In this document: piece after piece, positions 1-8,019 of the stretch
Numbering within the stretch: position 1 is the stretch's first letter
Layout of the letters: each line of letters starts with the position of its first letter
Assembly: GCF_024706985.1 (NCBI RefSeq)
Contig: NZ_JAMCCX010000011.1
Location: 22,417 to 86,416 of the forward strand
Length of the DNA: 64,000 nt
Direction of reading: 5' to 3'
From: Alicyclobacillus sp. SP_1
GTDB lineage: Bacteria; Bacillota; Bacilli; Alicyclobacillales; Alicyclobacillaceae
Position numbers and translations under genes: made by a program
Notes under the pieces: generated by a model
Databases searched by the model: none
The model's input: only the letters and a program-made list of their open reading frames with translations
Told to the model about the DNA's origin: nothing

Positions 1-157
1 AGGAGCTGGGCATGGGGACGCATCGACGGTCCCCTGTTCGCTCGTTTGGTGGTTTTCTCGATGGGTGTTTTTCTCGATGGATGGTCACAGACCATTTCCG
101 GTGAAATAAGATTTTTCTTTTTGAATCGCCAGAAATCTCTGCTGTTCGACAACAGGG
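1..157. other. Spacer downstream of dacF, window edge
   Basis: No gene is supported here. A 6-bp inverted repeat (14-19 with 29-34, GGGGAC/GTCCCC) lies at the left edge and a 16-bp tandem duplication lies at 49-80. On the minus strand an ATG at 21-23 is preceded by AGGGGA six bases upstream, so a gene may start there and run off the window. Its first residues (MRPHAQ) do not resemble SpoIIAA, which follows dacF in Bacillus, so I do not name it. Confidence 0.5.
49..80. repeat. 16-bp tandem duplication (2 copies, 1 mismatch)
   Basis: GTGGTTTTCTCGATGG (49-64) is followed directly by GTGTTTTTCTCGATGG (65-80); 15 of 16 bases agree. The repeat is non-coding and lies just past the end of dacF. It looks like a slippage or strand-misalignment duplication; no function can be inferred. 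Confidence 0.85.
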
Positions 158-1420
158 CTAAGGTGTCTTACCGAAACTGAAAAATGATTGAAAAGCGCGC
201 CCCACTCGATACATCAGGGTCGCCTTCTCGACATCTCGTACAGCAAAGATTGGATAATGTCCAACCCATCTGTCGGACACCTTCACATTCAGCGTGCCGA
301 TGCGATCACCTTTTTTGATAGGGCTACGCACTTCGTTCCAGACAACCGTCTTTTCAATCGCAGCATTTTGGCCCCTTTCAAGGATGGCCCCCACGGGGGC
401 ATTGACCATGCCTGCAACGACCCTCTCTCTGCCTCCTTTCACTGGACATTGACCAACAATGTCTCCGCGTTTATAGAGCGAACGAAACTCGTACTGCGCA
501 AACGCCCAGTTCAACATGGACGTCACTTCACCATTTCGCACGGTCGGCTTTGGTTCCCCGAGGACGACCGCAATCATTCTCATCCCGTGTTTTTTCGCAG
601 TAGCGGACAAGCAGTATTTTGCTTCGGACGTATATCCGGTTTTCATCCCATCCAAGCCGTCATAGAAACGCACTAACTTGTTTGTATTGACCAACCACAG
701 CGGCCGTGCCGACTCTTTGCGGAGGTAATCACTGTATATGGATGTCCATGTCGTGATTTGCGGGTGCTCAAGCAAAGCTCTTGTCATCAAGGCTATATCG
801 TAAGCGGAAGAGTAGTGGTTGGCGGCAGGCAGCCCGTTACAATTCGCAAAATGTGTGTCTTTCATACCTAGACTCGCAGCTCGCGCGTTCATGCGCATGA
901 CAAAATTGTCGACGGTCCCTGACAAATGCTCAGCCAAAGCGACGCAAGCATCGTTCGCAGAAGCCATGGCAATACCTTTCATAAGATCTTGAACGGTCAT
1001 CTCTTCCCCAGATTCGAGAAAGATTTGAGACCCTCCCATGCTAGCCGCATAGTCACTGGCACGAACGCGGTCTGTCAACTTTAATTTACCACTATCGACA
1101 GCCTCCATGACGAGTAGCATAGTCATGATTTTGGTAATACTCGCCATTGGCATCCGCGTGTGTTCGTTCTTAGCAAACAGAACTTTGCCAGTGGCAGGTT
1201 CCATAATCACCGCCGAGCGTGCTTGTTTCGCCAATGCAGGGGATTGTGGTTCCACCTTCTCGACGCTCATCCTCTGCAGTGGTCCCAAATGGGCTGTCTC
1301 TGAAACCGTCGGCTGGGAGACATCTGCAAATGCAGTCGGTTTACCGATAAGGTCGACTGTCACACCGGATAACAGAATTCCCGCAAAAGCTATTGGCATC
1401 ATGCGCTTCCCTGAGTTCAT
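158..1420 (-). CDS. dacF: D-alanyl-D-alanine carboxypeptidase, DacF type (S11)
   Basis: This is a penicillin-binding DD-carboxypeptidase that trims the terminal D-Ala from peptidoglycan stem peptides outside the membrane. It has a cleavable signal peptide (about residues 1-32, ending AFA). The S11 catalytic motifs are all present: SITK at 94-97 with the acylating Ser, SAN at 154-156 and KTG at 260-262. A C-terminal PBP5-type beta domain follows. The length of 420 aa is normal. The ATG is preceded by GAGGGAGGGG. In Bacillus dacF lies between deoB/pupG and spoIIAA and is expressed in the forespore. The order here (deoB, DUF1540, dacF) and a sigma-G-like promoter at 1469-1498 fit that role in spore-wall modification. 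The function is firm; the choice of dacF over other S11 paralogues rests on context. Confidence 0.92.
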   Translation of the reverse strand: MNSGKRMMPIAFAGILLSGVTVDLIGKPTAFADVSQPTVSETAHLGPLQRMSVEKVEPQSPALAKQARSAVIMEPATGKVLFAKNEHTRMPMASITKIMTMLLVMEAVDSGKLKLTDRVRASDYAASMGGSQIFLESGEEMTVQDLMKGIAMASANDACVALAEHLSGTVDNFVMRMNARAASLGMKDTHFANCNGLPAANHYSSAYDIALMTRALLEHPQITTWTSIYSDYLRKESARPLWLVNTNKLVRFYDGLDGMKTGYTSEAKYCLSATAKKHGMRMIAVVLGEPKPTVRNGEVTSMLNWAFAQYEFRSLYKRGDIVGQCPVKGGRERVVAGMVNAPVGAILERGQNAAIEKTVVWNEVRSPIKKGDRIGTLNVKVSDRWVGHYPIFAVRDVEKATLMYRVGRAFQSFFSFGKTP

Positions 1421-1468
1421 CGGTTTAATGCCCCTCCCTCAACAAGACCTGTCCCTCGTATCAAGAAG

Positions 1469-1498
1469 TAGTGTGCGCTAAGGCCATGGGAATATGAA
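1469..1498 (-). promoter_or_regulatory. Candidate sigma-G/sigma-F promoter of dacF
   Basis: The minus strand reads TTCATA (1498-1493), a 17-base spacer, then CACACTA (1475-1469). The sigma-G consensus is roughly TGMATR, 17-18 bases, CATACTA, so the match is 5/6 and 6/7. The site lies about 50 bases before the dacF ATG and downstream of a terminator, so dacF appears to have its own start site. Bacillus dacF is forespore-specific, which agrees. Confidence 0.6.
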
Positions 1499-1512
1499 AA
1501 TAATTTCGACGC

Positions 1513-1542
1513 AAAAAGACGAGGCGTAGGTCCCTCGTCTTT
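1513..1542 (-). terminator. Rho-independent terminator after the deoB-DUF1540 unit
   Basis: A perfect 10-bp stem AAAGACGAGG (1515-1524) / CCTCGTCTTT (1533-1542) has an 8-base loop. On the minus strand it is followed by a run of five T. It lies 36 bases beyond the DUF1540 stop and separates that unit from dacF. The left A-run and right T-run mean it could also work on the plus strand. Confidence 0.88.
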
Positions 1543-1578
1543 GCTCCGCAACACAGCTTGCTACGCCATTCTTATGGG

Positions 1579-1782
1579 TTAATGGATGGGAAGTAGAGCG
1601 TCCGGAGAATGTGTTTTGTCTTGAGGCTTAAAGTCTCGGTACACATAAGTGGCACACATCGTCCCGCGCGACGTCCCAACAATGGCATTGCCCGTAGTAC
1701 CGATTTCAATCTCGGGCGCCATACATGCATCGCGTTCGTGATACTTACATTCTTCGACCAAACAGCGAACCCCTTTTGGCAT
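1579..1782 (-). CDS. DUF1540 small cysteine-rich protein
   Basis: This is a 67-residue protein of the DUF1540 type, with the family's short Cys pattern: C7, C12, C20 and C43, the last followed by an aromatic/acidic C-terminal part. The spacing suggests a small metal-binding fold. No biochemical role is established for the family. It is probably cotranscribed with deoB, 44 bases upstream, and ends at a strong terminator. Its ribosome-binding sequence GGGGGTGAT lies inside the 3' arm of a GC-rich hairpin at 1791-1813, so translation may be controlled by structure. The family assignment is good; the function is unknown. Confidence 0.8.
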   Translation of the reverse strand: MPKGVRCLVEECKYHERDACMAPEIEIGTTGNAIVGTSRGTMCATYVYRDFKPQDKTHSPDALLPIH

Positions 1783-1790
1783 CTTGTATC

Positions 1791-1813
1791 ACCCCCATGC
1801 TCAGTATGGGGGT
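1791..1813 (-). promoter_or_regulatory. Hairpin that sequesters the DUF1540 ribosome-binding site
   Basis: ACCCCCAT / ATGGGGGT forms an 8-bp stem (1791-1798 with 1806-1813) around a 7-base loop. In the minus-strand mRNA the 3' arm contains the GGGGGTGAT that serves the ATG at 1782-1780. No T-run follows, so it is not an obvious terminator. An RNA structure that must open before DUF1540 can be translated is the simplest reading. Confidence 0.55.
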
Positions 1814-1826
1814 GTAGCGGTATGTC

Positions 1827-3026
1827 TCATGCGCGAAGAGAAGGCAAACAATCTGCCAACAGAGGCAACATGCTTGTCCCCGGTCCAATGGGCGGGACAG
1901 AAAAATATTCTGCAAGCGTGGCACCGAGATCGGCAAATGTAGACCTATCGCCGAGAGGGACGATACCTGTCAACAATTTCGACCACAACAGGAGAGGAAC
2001 CCATTCGCGCGTGTGATCCGTTCCTTCTGTGGTCGGGTCACAGCCATGGTCTGCGGTAATGCAAAGTAAATCGTGTTCTGTCAAAGTGTCCAGAACTTCC
2101 CGCAACTGTACGTCGAATTGTTCAATGGCCCGAGCAAACCCGACTGGGTCGTTACGATGGCCATAGAGAGAATCGAAATCCACTAGGTTGATATAGACAA
2201 GACCAGACCGCACGTTACCCAACGTCTCGATTAAGCGGTGCATGCCGTCCACATTACCCTCTGTATGAATCGCGTCCGTGATGCCTGAACCACCGTAGAT
2301 ATCGTGAATTTTACCAAGACCGACTACCTTGATGTCACGGTCCGCAAGCTCGTTCAGCACGGTTCTTCCAAAATTCAAAGAGTAGTCTCTCCGATGGGTC
2401 GTACGCACATAATGTCCAGACTGACCCTGAAACGGCCGGGCAATGACCCTACCCACACCGTGTTCTCCAACCAAAATGCTTCTAGCCTTCTCACACCACT
2501 CATACAGAAGCGTGAGCGGAACAATATCCTCATGGGCCGCAATCTGAAATACGCTGTCAGCGGAAGTATACACAATCGGACATTTTGTCAGCTCGTGTTC
2601 CGGCCCATACAATTCGATGACTGCCGTTCCTGACATCGGTTTGTTACAGAGCGCTTTGCGACCGATGGAACGCTCGAACGCATCCATGACCTCTGCCGGG
2701 AATCCATGCGGGTAGACGGGCAAGTCCTTCTCTAAGACGACGCCAACGAATTCCCAGTGACCGTTGGTCGTGTCTTTCCCGTGCGATTGCTCCCGCATTT
2801 TCCCATAAGCACAGGGAGTGGCTTGATTGGGCGCCACGCCCGGAATGTCCTCAATGTTTCCAAGTCCGATCCGCTGTAAATTGGGAACGTGCAGTCCGTG
2901 CACAGCTTGTGCCACATGCTTTAACGTATTCGACGCCACGTCCGCTTTTCCATAATGAGCGGCGTCCGGGGCTGCCCCACAACCGACACTGTCCAGAACA
3001 ATCCAGACAAAGCGACGTTCTGTCAT
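1827..3026 (-). CDS. deoB: Phosphopentomutase
   Basis: DeoB interconverts deoxyribose/ribose 1-phosphate and 5-phosphate in cytosolic nucleoside salvage. It belongs to the alkaline-phosphatase-like metalloenzymes. The N-terminal metal-ligand segment (LDSVGCGAAPDA), the Thr-Asn nucleophile region (KDTTNGHWE) and the C-terminal metal site (ADHGCDP, then GTDHTRE) are all visible. I start the gene at MTERRF, because GGGAGGT lies upstream of that ATG, giving 399 aa, close to the family norm. A longer in-frame extension to 3137 has no family similarity. In Bacillus deoB is followed by pupG; here pupG is absent and DUF1540 follows instead. Confidence 0.95.
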   Translation of the reverse strand: MTERRFVWIVLDSVGCGAAPDAAHYGKADVASNTLKHVAQAVHGLHVPNLQRIGLGNIEDIPGVAPNQATPCAYGKMREQSHGKDTTNGHWEFVGVVLEKDLPVYPHGFPAEVMDAFERSIGRKALCNKPMSGTAVIELYGPEHELTKCPIVYTSADSVFQIAAHEDIVPLTLLYEWCEKARSILVGEHGVGRVIARPFQGQSGHYVRTTHRRDYSLNFGRTVLNELADRDIKVVGLGKIHDIYGGSGITDAIHTEGNVDGMHRLIETLGNVRSGLVYINLVDFDSLYGHRNDPVGFARAIEQFDVQLREVLDTLTEHDLLCITADHGCDPTTEGTDHTREWVPLLLWSKLLTGIVPLGDRSTFADLGATLAEYFSVPPIGPGTSMLPLLADCLPSLRA

Positions 3027-3087
3027 GAAAAGACCTCCCATCCATTCAATCGACGCCTTGAAGTCATTCCCGTTAGAATCTTTTCCA

Positions 3088-3342
3088 TTAATGAATGAAA
3101 AGTCCAAAGCGAATGGTGTTGAGGATATTTTCCCCAATGGCTGTCCAATCTACAGAATACCCATGTGCCGCATGAGATGCAAAGACCGCAATGTAGGGTG
3201 GCGATGGAAGGCGATTCCGAGGCAGTAGAGGCAGTTTTTGAAACACTCTGGACAGGTGCACGATGAGGAGAATCAGCACAGTCAGAAACGAGAAAAACAG
3301 AATCATGTCCAGAAACTCTCGAAAGAACGAATGGGGCCGCAC
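3088..3342 (-). CDS. Small single-pass membrane protein, possibly DUF4227/YqzK-like
   Basis: An 84-residue ORF starts at GTG with a strong ribosome-binding site (GGAGGAGG, 7-base spacing). It has one hydrophobic segment, about residues 12-28 (DMILFFSFLTVLILLIVHL), then a basic, Pro-rich cytosol-like tail. In Bacillus the small membrane protein YqzK (DUF4227) sits between spoIIM and xerD-deoB, and this gene occupies the equivalent position. I could not confirm the family from residues, so the assignment rests on position and architecture. An overlapping 114-residue frame at 3023-3367 has no ribosome-binding site or family signature and is rejected. Confidence 0.55.
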   Translation of the reverse strand: MRPHSFFREFLDMILFFSFLTVLILLIVHLSRVFQKLPLLPRNRLPSPPYIAVFASHAAHGYSVDWTAIGENILNTIRFGLFIH

Positions 3343-3416
3343 TCGAATTCCTCCTCCGTTTCGGCACTTTGCCCGGTCAATCGGGCCCCCTACTTCTCGT
3401 CGGGAAAAGACCCATA

Positions 3417-3746
3417 TTATCCCTTGCGCCGAAAGATGTCCATAGCCGCTTCCAGAGAATCTGGCTGGAGCGGATCGTCAAAATCGAGAATGTTTTTTGA
3501 AAGAGCATTGCATCGTTCGCATTGATGCACCACTTGGTATCCTTTTTTCGAGTGATAGACAATTTCGATAGGCTTCATCAATCCACCGCAGTCGGCAGAG
3601 CGGTCTCCCGGATAGACATCTAAATGCACCGAATGTAAGCAGTGCGGGCAATGATTTCGGCAGGACTTATGGGATGGGAGCACGGCTTCTCCGCACTGAA
3701 CGCAAACAAAACTTTCATTGATATCGGTAAATCTAGAACTCACCAC
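3417..3746 (-). CDS. RNHCP-domain zinc-ribbon protein
   Basis: This is a 109-residue protein with two CxxC knuckles near the N-terminus (FVCVQC, then CPHC inside the family signature RNHCP) and another CxxC near the middle (HQCERC). The segments PGDRSADCGGLM and the His/Cys pairs match the RNHCP domain family, a predicted zinc-binding fold of unknown role. It starts at GTG with AGGAGA upstream. In Bacillus this interval between spoIIM and deoB carries fur, which is not here, so RNHCP is a local replacement or insertion. The family call is good; the function is unknown. Confidence 0.8.
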   Translation of the reverse strand: MVSSRFTDINESFVCVQCGEAVLPSHKSCRNHCPHCLHSVHLDVYPGDRSADCGGLMKPIEIVYHSKKGYQVVHQCERCNALSKNILDFDDPLQPDSLEAAMDIFRRKG

Positions 3747-3846
3747 GCCATGATTCTCTCCTAAACGACCGCGGGGCCCTTTGATATGGGGTACAGTGGC
3801 AACGGACGATTTGATGATGATTTAACGGTATTCTCTTTTATTGTAT

Positions 3847-4518
3847 TCAATGGAGCAGCCCTACGAGAAGATGTGGCGCAATAAAAATTTGGACAAAGTC
3901 GGCGACAGCGAGTCCGCCCAAGCATGCCACAAAAGCACCTGTATAGCGGAAGACGCGCAACAATAAACTTGGTAGGGCGAAAGACTGCCGAAGAATGTGC
4001 ATAGAGAAGCGAATAGCGATGAGAGCTGCGATGAGAAGGGTGGTATAAGCGAGAAATTGATGAGTAAATATTCCCAAAATTGAAATCCACAACCCATTCC
4101 ACCCAAAATGGAGAACTGTGAATCCAATTGCGAATCCGATGGAAAAGGCTCGAAGAAACAGCGTCACCAGAATAAAGGGTATTCCAATCACGGAAAGACC
4201 CAAGACCCACAACAAGGCCAGCAATCGACCATCAGAAATCAACCGTTGCCACAGAACGTCTTGGCTCGGCGGAAACTGATGGGTGTGTATGGCCGATAGG
4301 AGACTTTGAACCCGATTGACTAAGACAAACGATTCTGCCGGAGACAGTTGCCCTGCAACAATTCCTCCAAAAAGAAGACCACACACAGACACTGCCATCA
4401 AGAATACGGTCACATTCCACTCGCGCTGCAGAAATTTCCCCCACAAGTGGAGTCTCGCAGCCGGATTGGCTTTAGAATCAACGGCCATGAGTCGAGTCGA
4501 ATGCCAATCACGCGTCAT
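3847..4518 (-). CDS. spoIIM: Stage II sporulation protein M
   Basis: SpoIIM is a polytopic membrane protein of the SpoIID-SpoIIM-SpoIIP complex that remodels septal peptidoglycan during engulfment. The ORF encodes 223 residues from the ATG at 4518 (AAAGGATGG upstream), with about five hydrophobic segments and the pattern expected of the family (N-terminal TM, a central soluble stretch, then three or four TMs). B. subtilis SpoIIM is 214 aa. A TTG start upstream at 4587 would add a non-homologous tail and lies inside the promoter. A sigma-E-like promoter at 4586-4614 fits mother-cell expression, and the neighbours nudF and deoB match Bacillus synteny. Confidence 0.88.
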   Translation of the reverse strand: MTRDWHSTRLMAVDSKANPAARLHLWGKFLQREWNVTVFLMAVSVCGLLFGGIVAGQLSPAESFVLVNRVQSLLSAIHTHQFPPSQDVLWQRLISDGRLLALLWVLGLSVIGIPFILVTLFLRAFSIGFAIGFTVLHFGWNGLWISILGIFTHQFLAYTTLLIAALIAIRFSMHILRQSFALPSLLLRVFRYTGAFVACLGGLAVADFVQIFIAPHLLVGLLH

Positions 4519-4585
4519 CGGGATCGACCATCCTTTCACAGAGAGGTCTGCATTCCTACGAACCTCGTTCGAAGGTACATGACAC

Positions 4586-4614
4586 AATCTATGAGATGGT
4601 GATAGACTTTATGC
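4586..4614 (-). promoter_or_regulatory. Candidate sigma-E promoter of spoIIM
   Basis: The minus strand reads GCATAAA (4614-4608), a 14-base spacer, then CATAGATT (4593-4586). The sigma-E consensus is KMATATT, 14-15 bases, CATACAHT; the -10 differs at one position only. Bacillus spoIIM is sigma-E dependent. The site lies about 70 bases before the spoIIM ATG. Confidence 0.65.
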
Positions 4615-4671
4615 CCGAAGAGGCTTGTATAGAGTACCTATGCATCCCTTTGACCCATCTGAATCAAGGGC

Positions 4672-5241
4672 TTATTCGTCTCGGCGCATAGCCAGCCAAG
4701 CATAGATACCAACAAGAGTTTTTGCATCTTGAAGTTCCCCGTGCTCAAGAAAACGCAAGATTTCTTCCCGCGGAAAAATAGAGACCGCGAGAAATTCATC
4801 CTCGTCTAGTTTCTGCTGAGATGGTAGAAGCGAATCTGCTCGAAACAACCAAATCCGTTCATCAGCAAAACCAGGAGACGTGTAAAAGTCATGGATTAAG
4901 TGTACCGATTGCGCGGCGTACCCGGTCTCTTCCAGCAGTTCACGCATCGCGGCTGATGTCGGGTCTTCGCCTGCCTCTAATTTGCCGGCGGGCAGTTCCC
5001 ATAGAAAGCAATTGGGCGCCGTGCGGTATTGTCGGACAAGAAGCAAGTGGTCGGGGCTGGGCTCTGCTAAAACGGCGACGGCTCCTGGATGCCGCACGAC
5101 TTCTCGGTCGGTCACCCGGCCGTTCGGTAATTGTACCTGAAGGCGGTCCAAGTCGATGATTCGCCCCGAATAGAGGCGGTCTGTATGAAGCAACGTCTCT
5201 CCTTCTGGGTGCGAAGGACCGCCGCATCTGTTACTGTCCAT
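4672..5241 (-). CDS. nudF: ADP-ribose pyrophosphatase (Nudix)
   Basis: This Nudix hydrolase is expected to split ADP-ribose into AMP and ribose 5-phosphate in the cytosol. The complete Nudix box is visible: G86, E92 and the REUxEExG core at 100-107. An aromatic substrate-specificity segment (YTSPGF) typical of ADP-ribose pyrophosphatases lies about 15-20 residues after the box. Its length of 189 aa is normal. The start overlaps the end of the upstream M20 peptidase gene by 11 bases, implying translational coupling. B. subtilis nudF is also next to spoIIM, which supports the symbol. Confidence 0.9.
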   Translation of the reverse strand: MDSNRCGGPSHPEGETLLHTDRLYSGRIIDLDRLQVQLPNGRVTDREVVRHPGAVAVLAEPSPDHLLLVRQYRTAPNCFLWELPAGKLEAGEDPTSAAMRELLEETGYAAQSVHLIHDFYTSPGFADERIWLFRADSLLPSQQKLDEDEFLAVSIFPREEILRFLEHGELQDAKTLVGIYAWLAMRRDE

Positions 5242-6373
5242 CAGAACTCAACTTCTCTCCGGCCTCTAAGGTACAGAAAGTCGTGGCGATTTTCGCAGCC
5301 TCCACAATATCCTCAAGACGAATCATCTCTGATGTCGAGTGTATCTCTTCATACCCGATGCCAATGTTCAAAATGGGCAGACCTGCGGCCGACAAAATAT
5401 TTGCATCGCTACCACCACCAACTTCTACAGGCACTGGTTGATGCCCCAACCTCTGCATCGCGGCTTCAATCCGCTGGCGCGCCGGAGAGTCGGAACCATA
5501 TCGAAAGCCATCATACATTTTCTGGTGACGAAATTCCACGCGTGCCGCGTTCTCGGCAGCTGTCGCCTCAAAGACTTGTTGCATCTGATGAATGATTTTC
5601 TCCAGTTTCTCAGCATTTCGGCTGCGAATTTCCCCGAGCAAGCGAGCGCGTTCGGCGACGACGTTGGTCGGGCTCTCTCCGACAAAACTGCCAATGTTGA
5701 CGGTCGTCTCTTCATCAATCCGCCCGTGCGGCATCTGCGCGACCGCACGCGCGGCAACCCGAATGGCCGAGATGCCTCGTTCCGGAGCTACACCCGCATG
5801 CGCCGACTTGCCAACAAAGGTCGCTTCCCACTTGACCTGAGTAGGTCCGGCAACAGGAATGGTGCCAATCGCTCCACCCGAGTCCAGCGACAGCCCTACG
5901 TCCGAGTGGATTAGACTCATATCCAAATGGCGGGCTCCCTGCAGCCCAATCTCCTCGGCGATGGTCAGCACAACCTGAATTTGTCCATGCGGCACGCGAT
6001 TCTGAACAATGTATCGCACGGCAGACAAAATTGCAGTCACGCCCGCCTTGTCGTCGGCACCTAAAACGGTCGATCCGTCACTATGCACGACTCCAGCGTC
6101 TACGCGGGGGCTGACCCCCCGACCGGGTTGAACGGTGTCCATATGCGCTGCCAGCAGCACTTTAGGAAGGGACGAATCTCCCGGCAACGTGGCAATCAAA
6201 TTTCCCGTCTCGCCTCCAAGTTGTTCTCCCGCTTGGTCAAACGTTATAGAAAACCCCAGTTCAGCCAACTCTTTTTGGCAACGCTGCGCCATCCGACCTT
6301 CTTCGAGAGAGTGGCTCGATATTTGCACCAATTCCAGAAACGTTCTTTCAATCCACTCCGCATTCATGTCCAT
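5231..6373 (-). CDS. M20 family metallopeptidase, PepT/YqjE-like
   Basis: This is a zinc-dependent di- or tripeptidase-like enzyme of the M20 family. Metal-ligand and catalytic segments are in order: AAHMDT, then GADDKAG, the catalytic pair AEEIG and a C-terminal Asn/His segment. The lid (dimerisation) domain occupies about residues 180-290. The start is taken at MDMNAEW (ATG 6373), with AAAGGAG 12 bases upstream, giving 380 aa; a longer frame to 6409 is not needed. B. subtilis yqjE also sits beside yqjD (the carboxyltransferase upstream here). The exact peptide substrate cannot be read from sequence. Confidence 0.85.
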   Translation of the reverse strand: MDMNAEWIERTFLELVQISSHSLEEGRMAQRCQKELAELGFSITFDQAGEQLGGETGNLIATLPGDSSLPKVLLAAHMDTVQPGRGVSPRVDAGVVHSDGSTVLGADDKAGVTAILSAVRYIVQNRVPHGQIQVVLTIAEEIGLQGARHLDMSLIHSDVGLSLDSGGAIGTIPVAGPTQVKWEATFVGKSAHAGVAPERGISAIRVAARAVAQMPHGRIDEETTVNIGSFVGESPTNVVAERARLLGEIRSRNAEKLEKIIHQMQQVFEATAAENAARVEFRHQKMYDGFRYGSDSPARQRIEAAMQRLGHQPVPVEVGGGSDANILSAAGLPILNIGIGYEEIHSTSEMIRLEDIVEAAKIATTFCTLEAGEKLSSDGQ

Positions 6374-6474
6374 GAACCGTCCACACTCCTTTGTAAACAA
6401 GCGATGCACTGACTGGCACGTTGACGCCCGACACTCGTCTTGTTAGCCATTCGGTCGTCGAAGAAAGGGCGCAC

Positions 6475-8019
6475 TTACAACGGAATGTTTCCGTGTTTTC
6501 GCTGCGGGCGCGCTTCTTGCTTGTGTTCTAGTAACTCGAGCCCTTCAAAGAGAAGTCGCCTTGTTTCGCGTGGGTCGATGACATCGTCTACCATTCCCGC
6601 CCCTGCGGCGACGTAAGGATTCGCAACCTTTTCGCGATATTCTTGAATTCGCAGAGACCGAGCTTGTTCCGGATTCTCTGCCGCGGCAATTTCTTTGGCA
6701 TAAATGATATTGGCTGCTCCTTCGGGTCCCATGACCGCAATTTCGGATGCTGGCCATGCATACACTAAGTCGGCGCCAATCGCTTTACTGTTCATCGCGA
6801 CATACGCACCGCCGTACGCCTTGCGAAGAATCACCGTAATTTTCGGGACCGTGGCCTCCGAGTACGCGTAGAGAATTTTCGCGCCGTGGCGAATGATGCC
6901 ACCGAGTTCCTGTTTTACTCCAGGAATAAATCCGGTAACATCTTCCAGGGTGATGAGTGGAATTTGAAAGGAATCACAAAACCGAATAAACCGCGCCACT
7001 TTGTCGGACGAGTCAATGTCCAGTCCACCCGCCATGAATTTGGGTTGATTGGCTATGAGCCCAACCACACGCCCACCAATTCGTCCAAAGCCGACCACAG
7101 CATTTCGTGCAAAGAGCTTTTGTACCTCGAAAAAATCTCCATCATCGACGAGTCGGCCAATGATGTCTTTGACATCGTAGACTTTCGACCCTTCATCTGG
7201 AATGAGTTCGAGAATCGACTCATCCGGTTCCCATGAGCCCGCATAAGGCACCGTCGGCGGCTTTTCCGAGTGCGATGACGGCAAGAAGCTGAGCAAACGT
7301 CGCACTTCCGCCAACGCCTCTTCTTCCGAAGGAGAAGAAAAATGTGCCACCCCGCTGACGGCTTCTTGCACGCGTGCGCCACCCAGTTCTTCGCTTGTGA
7401 TTTTTTCACCGGTGACCGTTTCAATGACTTTCGGACCAGTGATAAACATTTGACTGGTCCCTTCAACCATGAAAATGAAGTCGGTAATCGCCGGAGAGTA
7501 GACTGCTCCACCAGCACACGGTCCCATAATAATAGAGATTTGCGGAATAACCCCAGAATAAATCGCATTTCGATAAAATACATGACCATACCCGTCGAGT
7601 GACACTACGCCTTCCTGAATACGCGCCCCTCCAGAGTCATTCAAACCGATAATGGGCGATCCCGTTGCTACCGCCATGTCCATCACGTTGGCGATTTTTC
7701 GTGCATGCACCTCACCGAGCGCTCCGCCAAAGACCGTAAAGTCTTGCGCAAAGATGTATACTTTGCGTCCGTCGACGGTTCCGTAGCCAGTGACTACTCC
7801 CTCCCCTGGAGCATCGATGGAGTCCATCCCCAGATACGGCGCTCGCGTGTGAGCAAAAGCGAACAACTCTCGGAAGGACCCTTCGTCTAAAAGCATCTCG
7901 ATGCGTTCGCGGGCCGTATATTTGCCTTTCTCGTGTTGCTGAAGGATGCGTTTGTCGCCGCCTCCAAGCTGAATTTTCCGGCGTTTGTCATCCAACTCTG
8001 TCAACTTTCGCTCCATCAT
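6475..8019 (-). CDS. Acyl-CoA carboxyltransferase (propionyl-CoA carboxylase beta / methylmalonyl-CoA decarboxylase alpha type, YqjD)
   Basis: This 514-residue crotonase-fold carboxyltransferase has both acyl-CoA carboxyltransferase halves. Glycine-rich oxyanion-hole segments are visible in each: [12 protein letters not shown] in the N half and [11 protein letters not shown] in the C half. The family moves CO2 between biotin and propionyl- or methylmalonyl-CoA. Its start overlaps the stop of the cobalamin-binding/epimerase gene (ATGA), so it belongs with the methylmalonyl-CoA genes. No dedicated biotin carboxylase or biotin carrier lies beside it; AccC and AccB are encoded 38 kb away. Whether it works as a carboxylase or a decarboxylase subunit cannot be decided here. 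Confidence 0.9.
   Translation of the reverse strand: MMERKLTELDDKRRKIQLGGGDKRILQQHEKGKYTARERIEMLLDEGSFRELFAFAHTRAPYLGMDSIDAPGEGVVTGYGTVDGRKVYIFAQDFTVFGGALGEVHARKIANVMDMAVATGSPIIGLNDSGGARIQEGVVSLDGYGHVFYRNAIYSGVIPQISIIMGPCAGGAVYSPAITDFIFMVEGTSQMFITGPKVIETVTGEKITSEELGGARVQEAVSGVAHFSSPSEEEALAEVRRLLSFLPSSHSEKPPTVPYAGSWEPDESILELIPDEGSKVYDVKDIIGRLVDDGDFFEVQKLFARNAVVGFGRIGGRVVGLIANQPKFMAGGLDIDSSDKVARFIRFCDSFQIPLITLEDVTGFIPGVKQELGGIIRHGAKILYAYSEATVPKITVILRKAYGGAYVAMNSKAIGADLVYAWPASEIAVMGPEGAANIIYAKEIAAAENPEQARSLRIQEYREKVANPYVAAGAGMVDDVIDPRETRRLLFEGLELLEHKQEARPQRKHGNIPL

Noticed and set aside
188..676. Plus-strand 162-codon open frame opposite dacF
   Set aside because: It is antisense to an intact gene with all catalytic motifs and has no credible ribosome-binding site.
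3023..3367. A 114-residue minus-strand frame overlapping the small membrane gene
   Set aside because: It overlaps the deoB start and a better-supported 84-residue gene, and has no ribosome-binding site or family signature.
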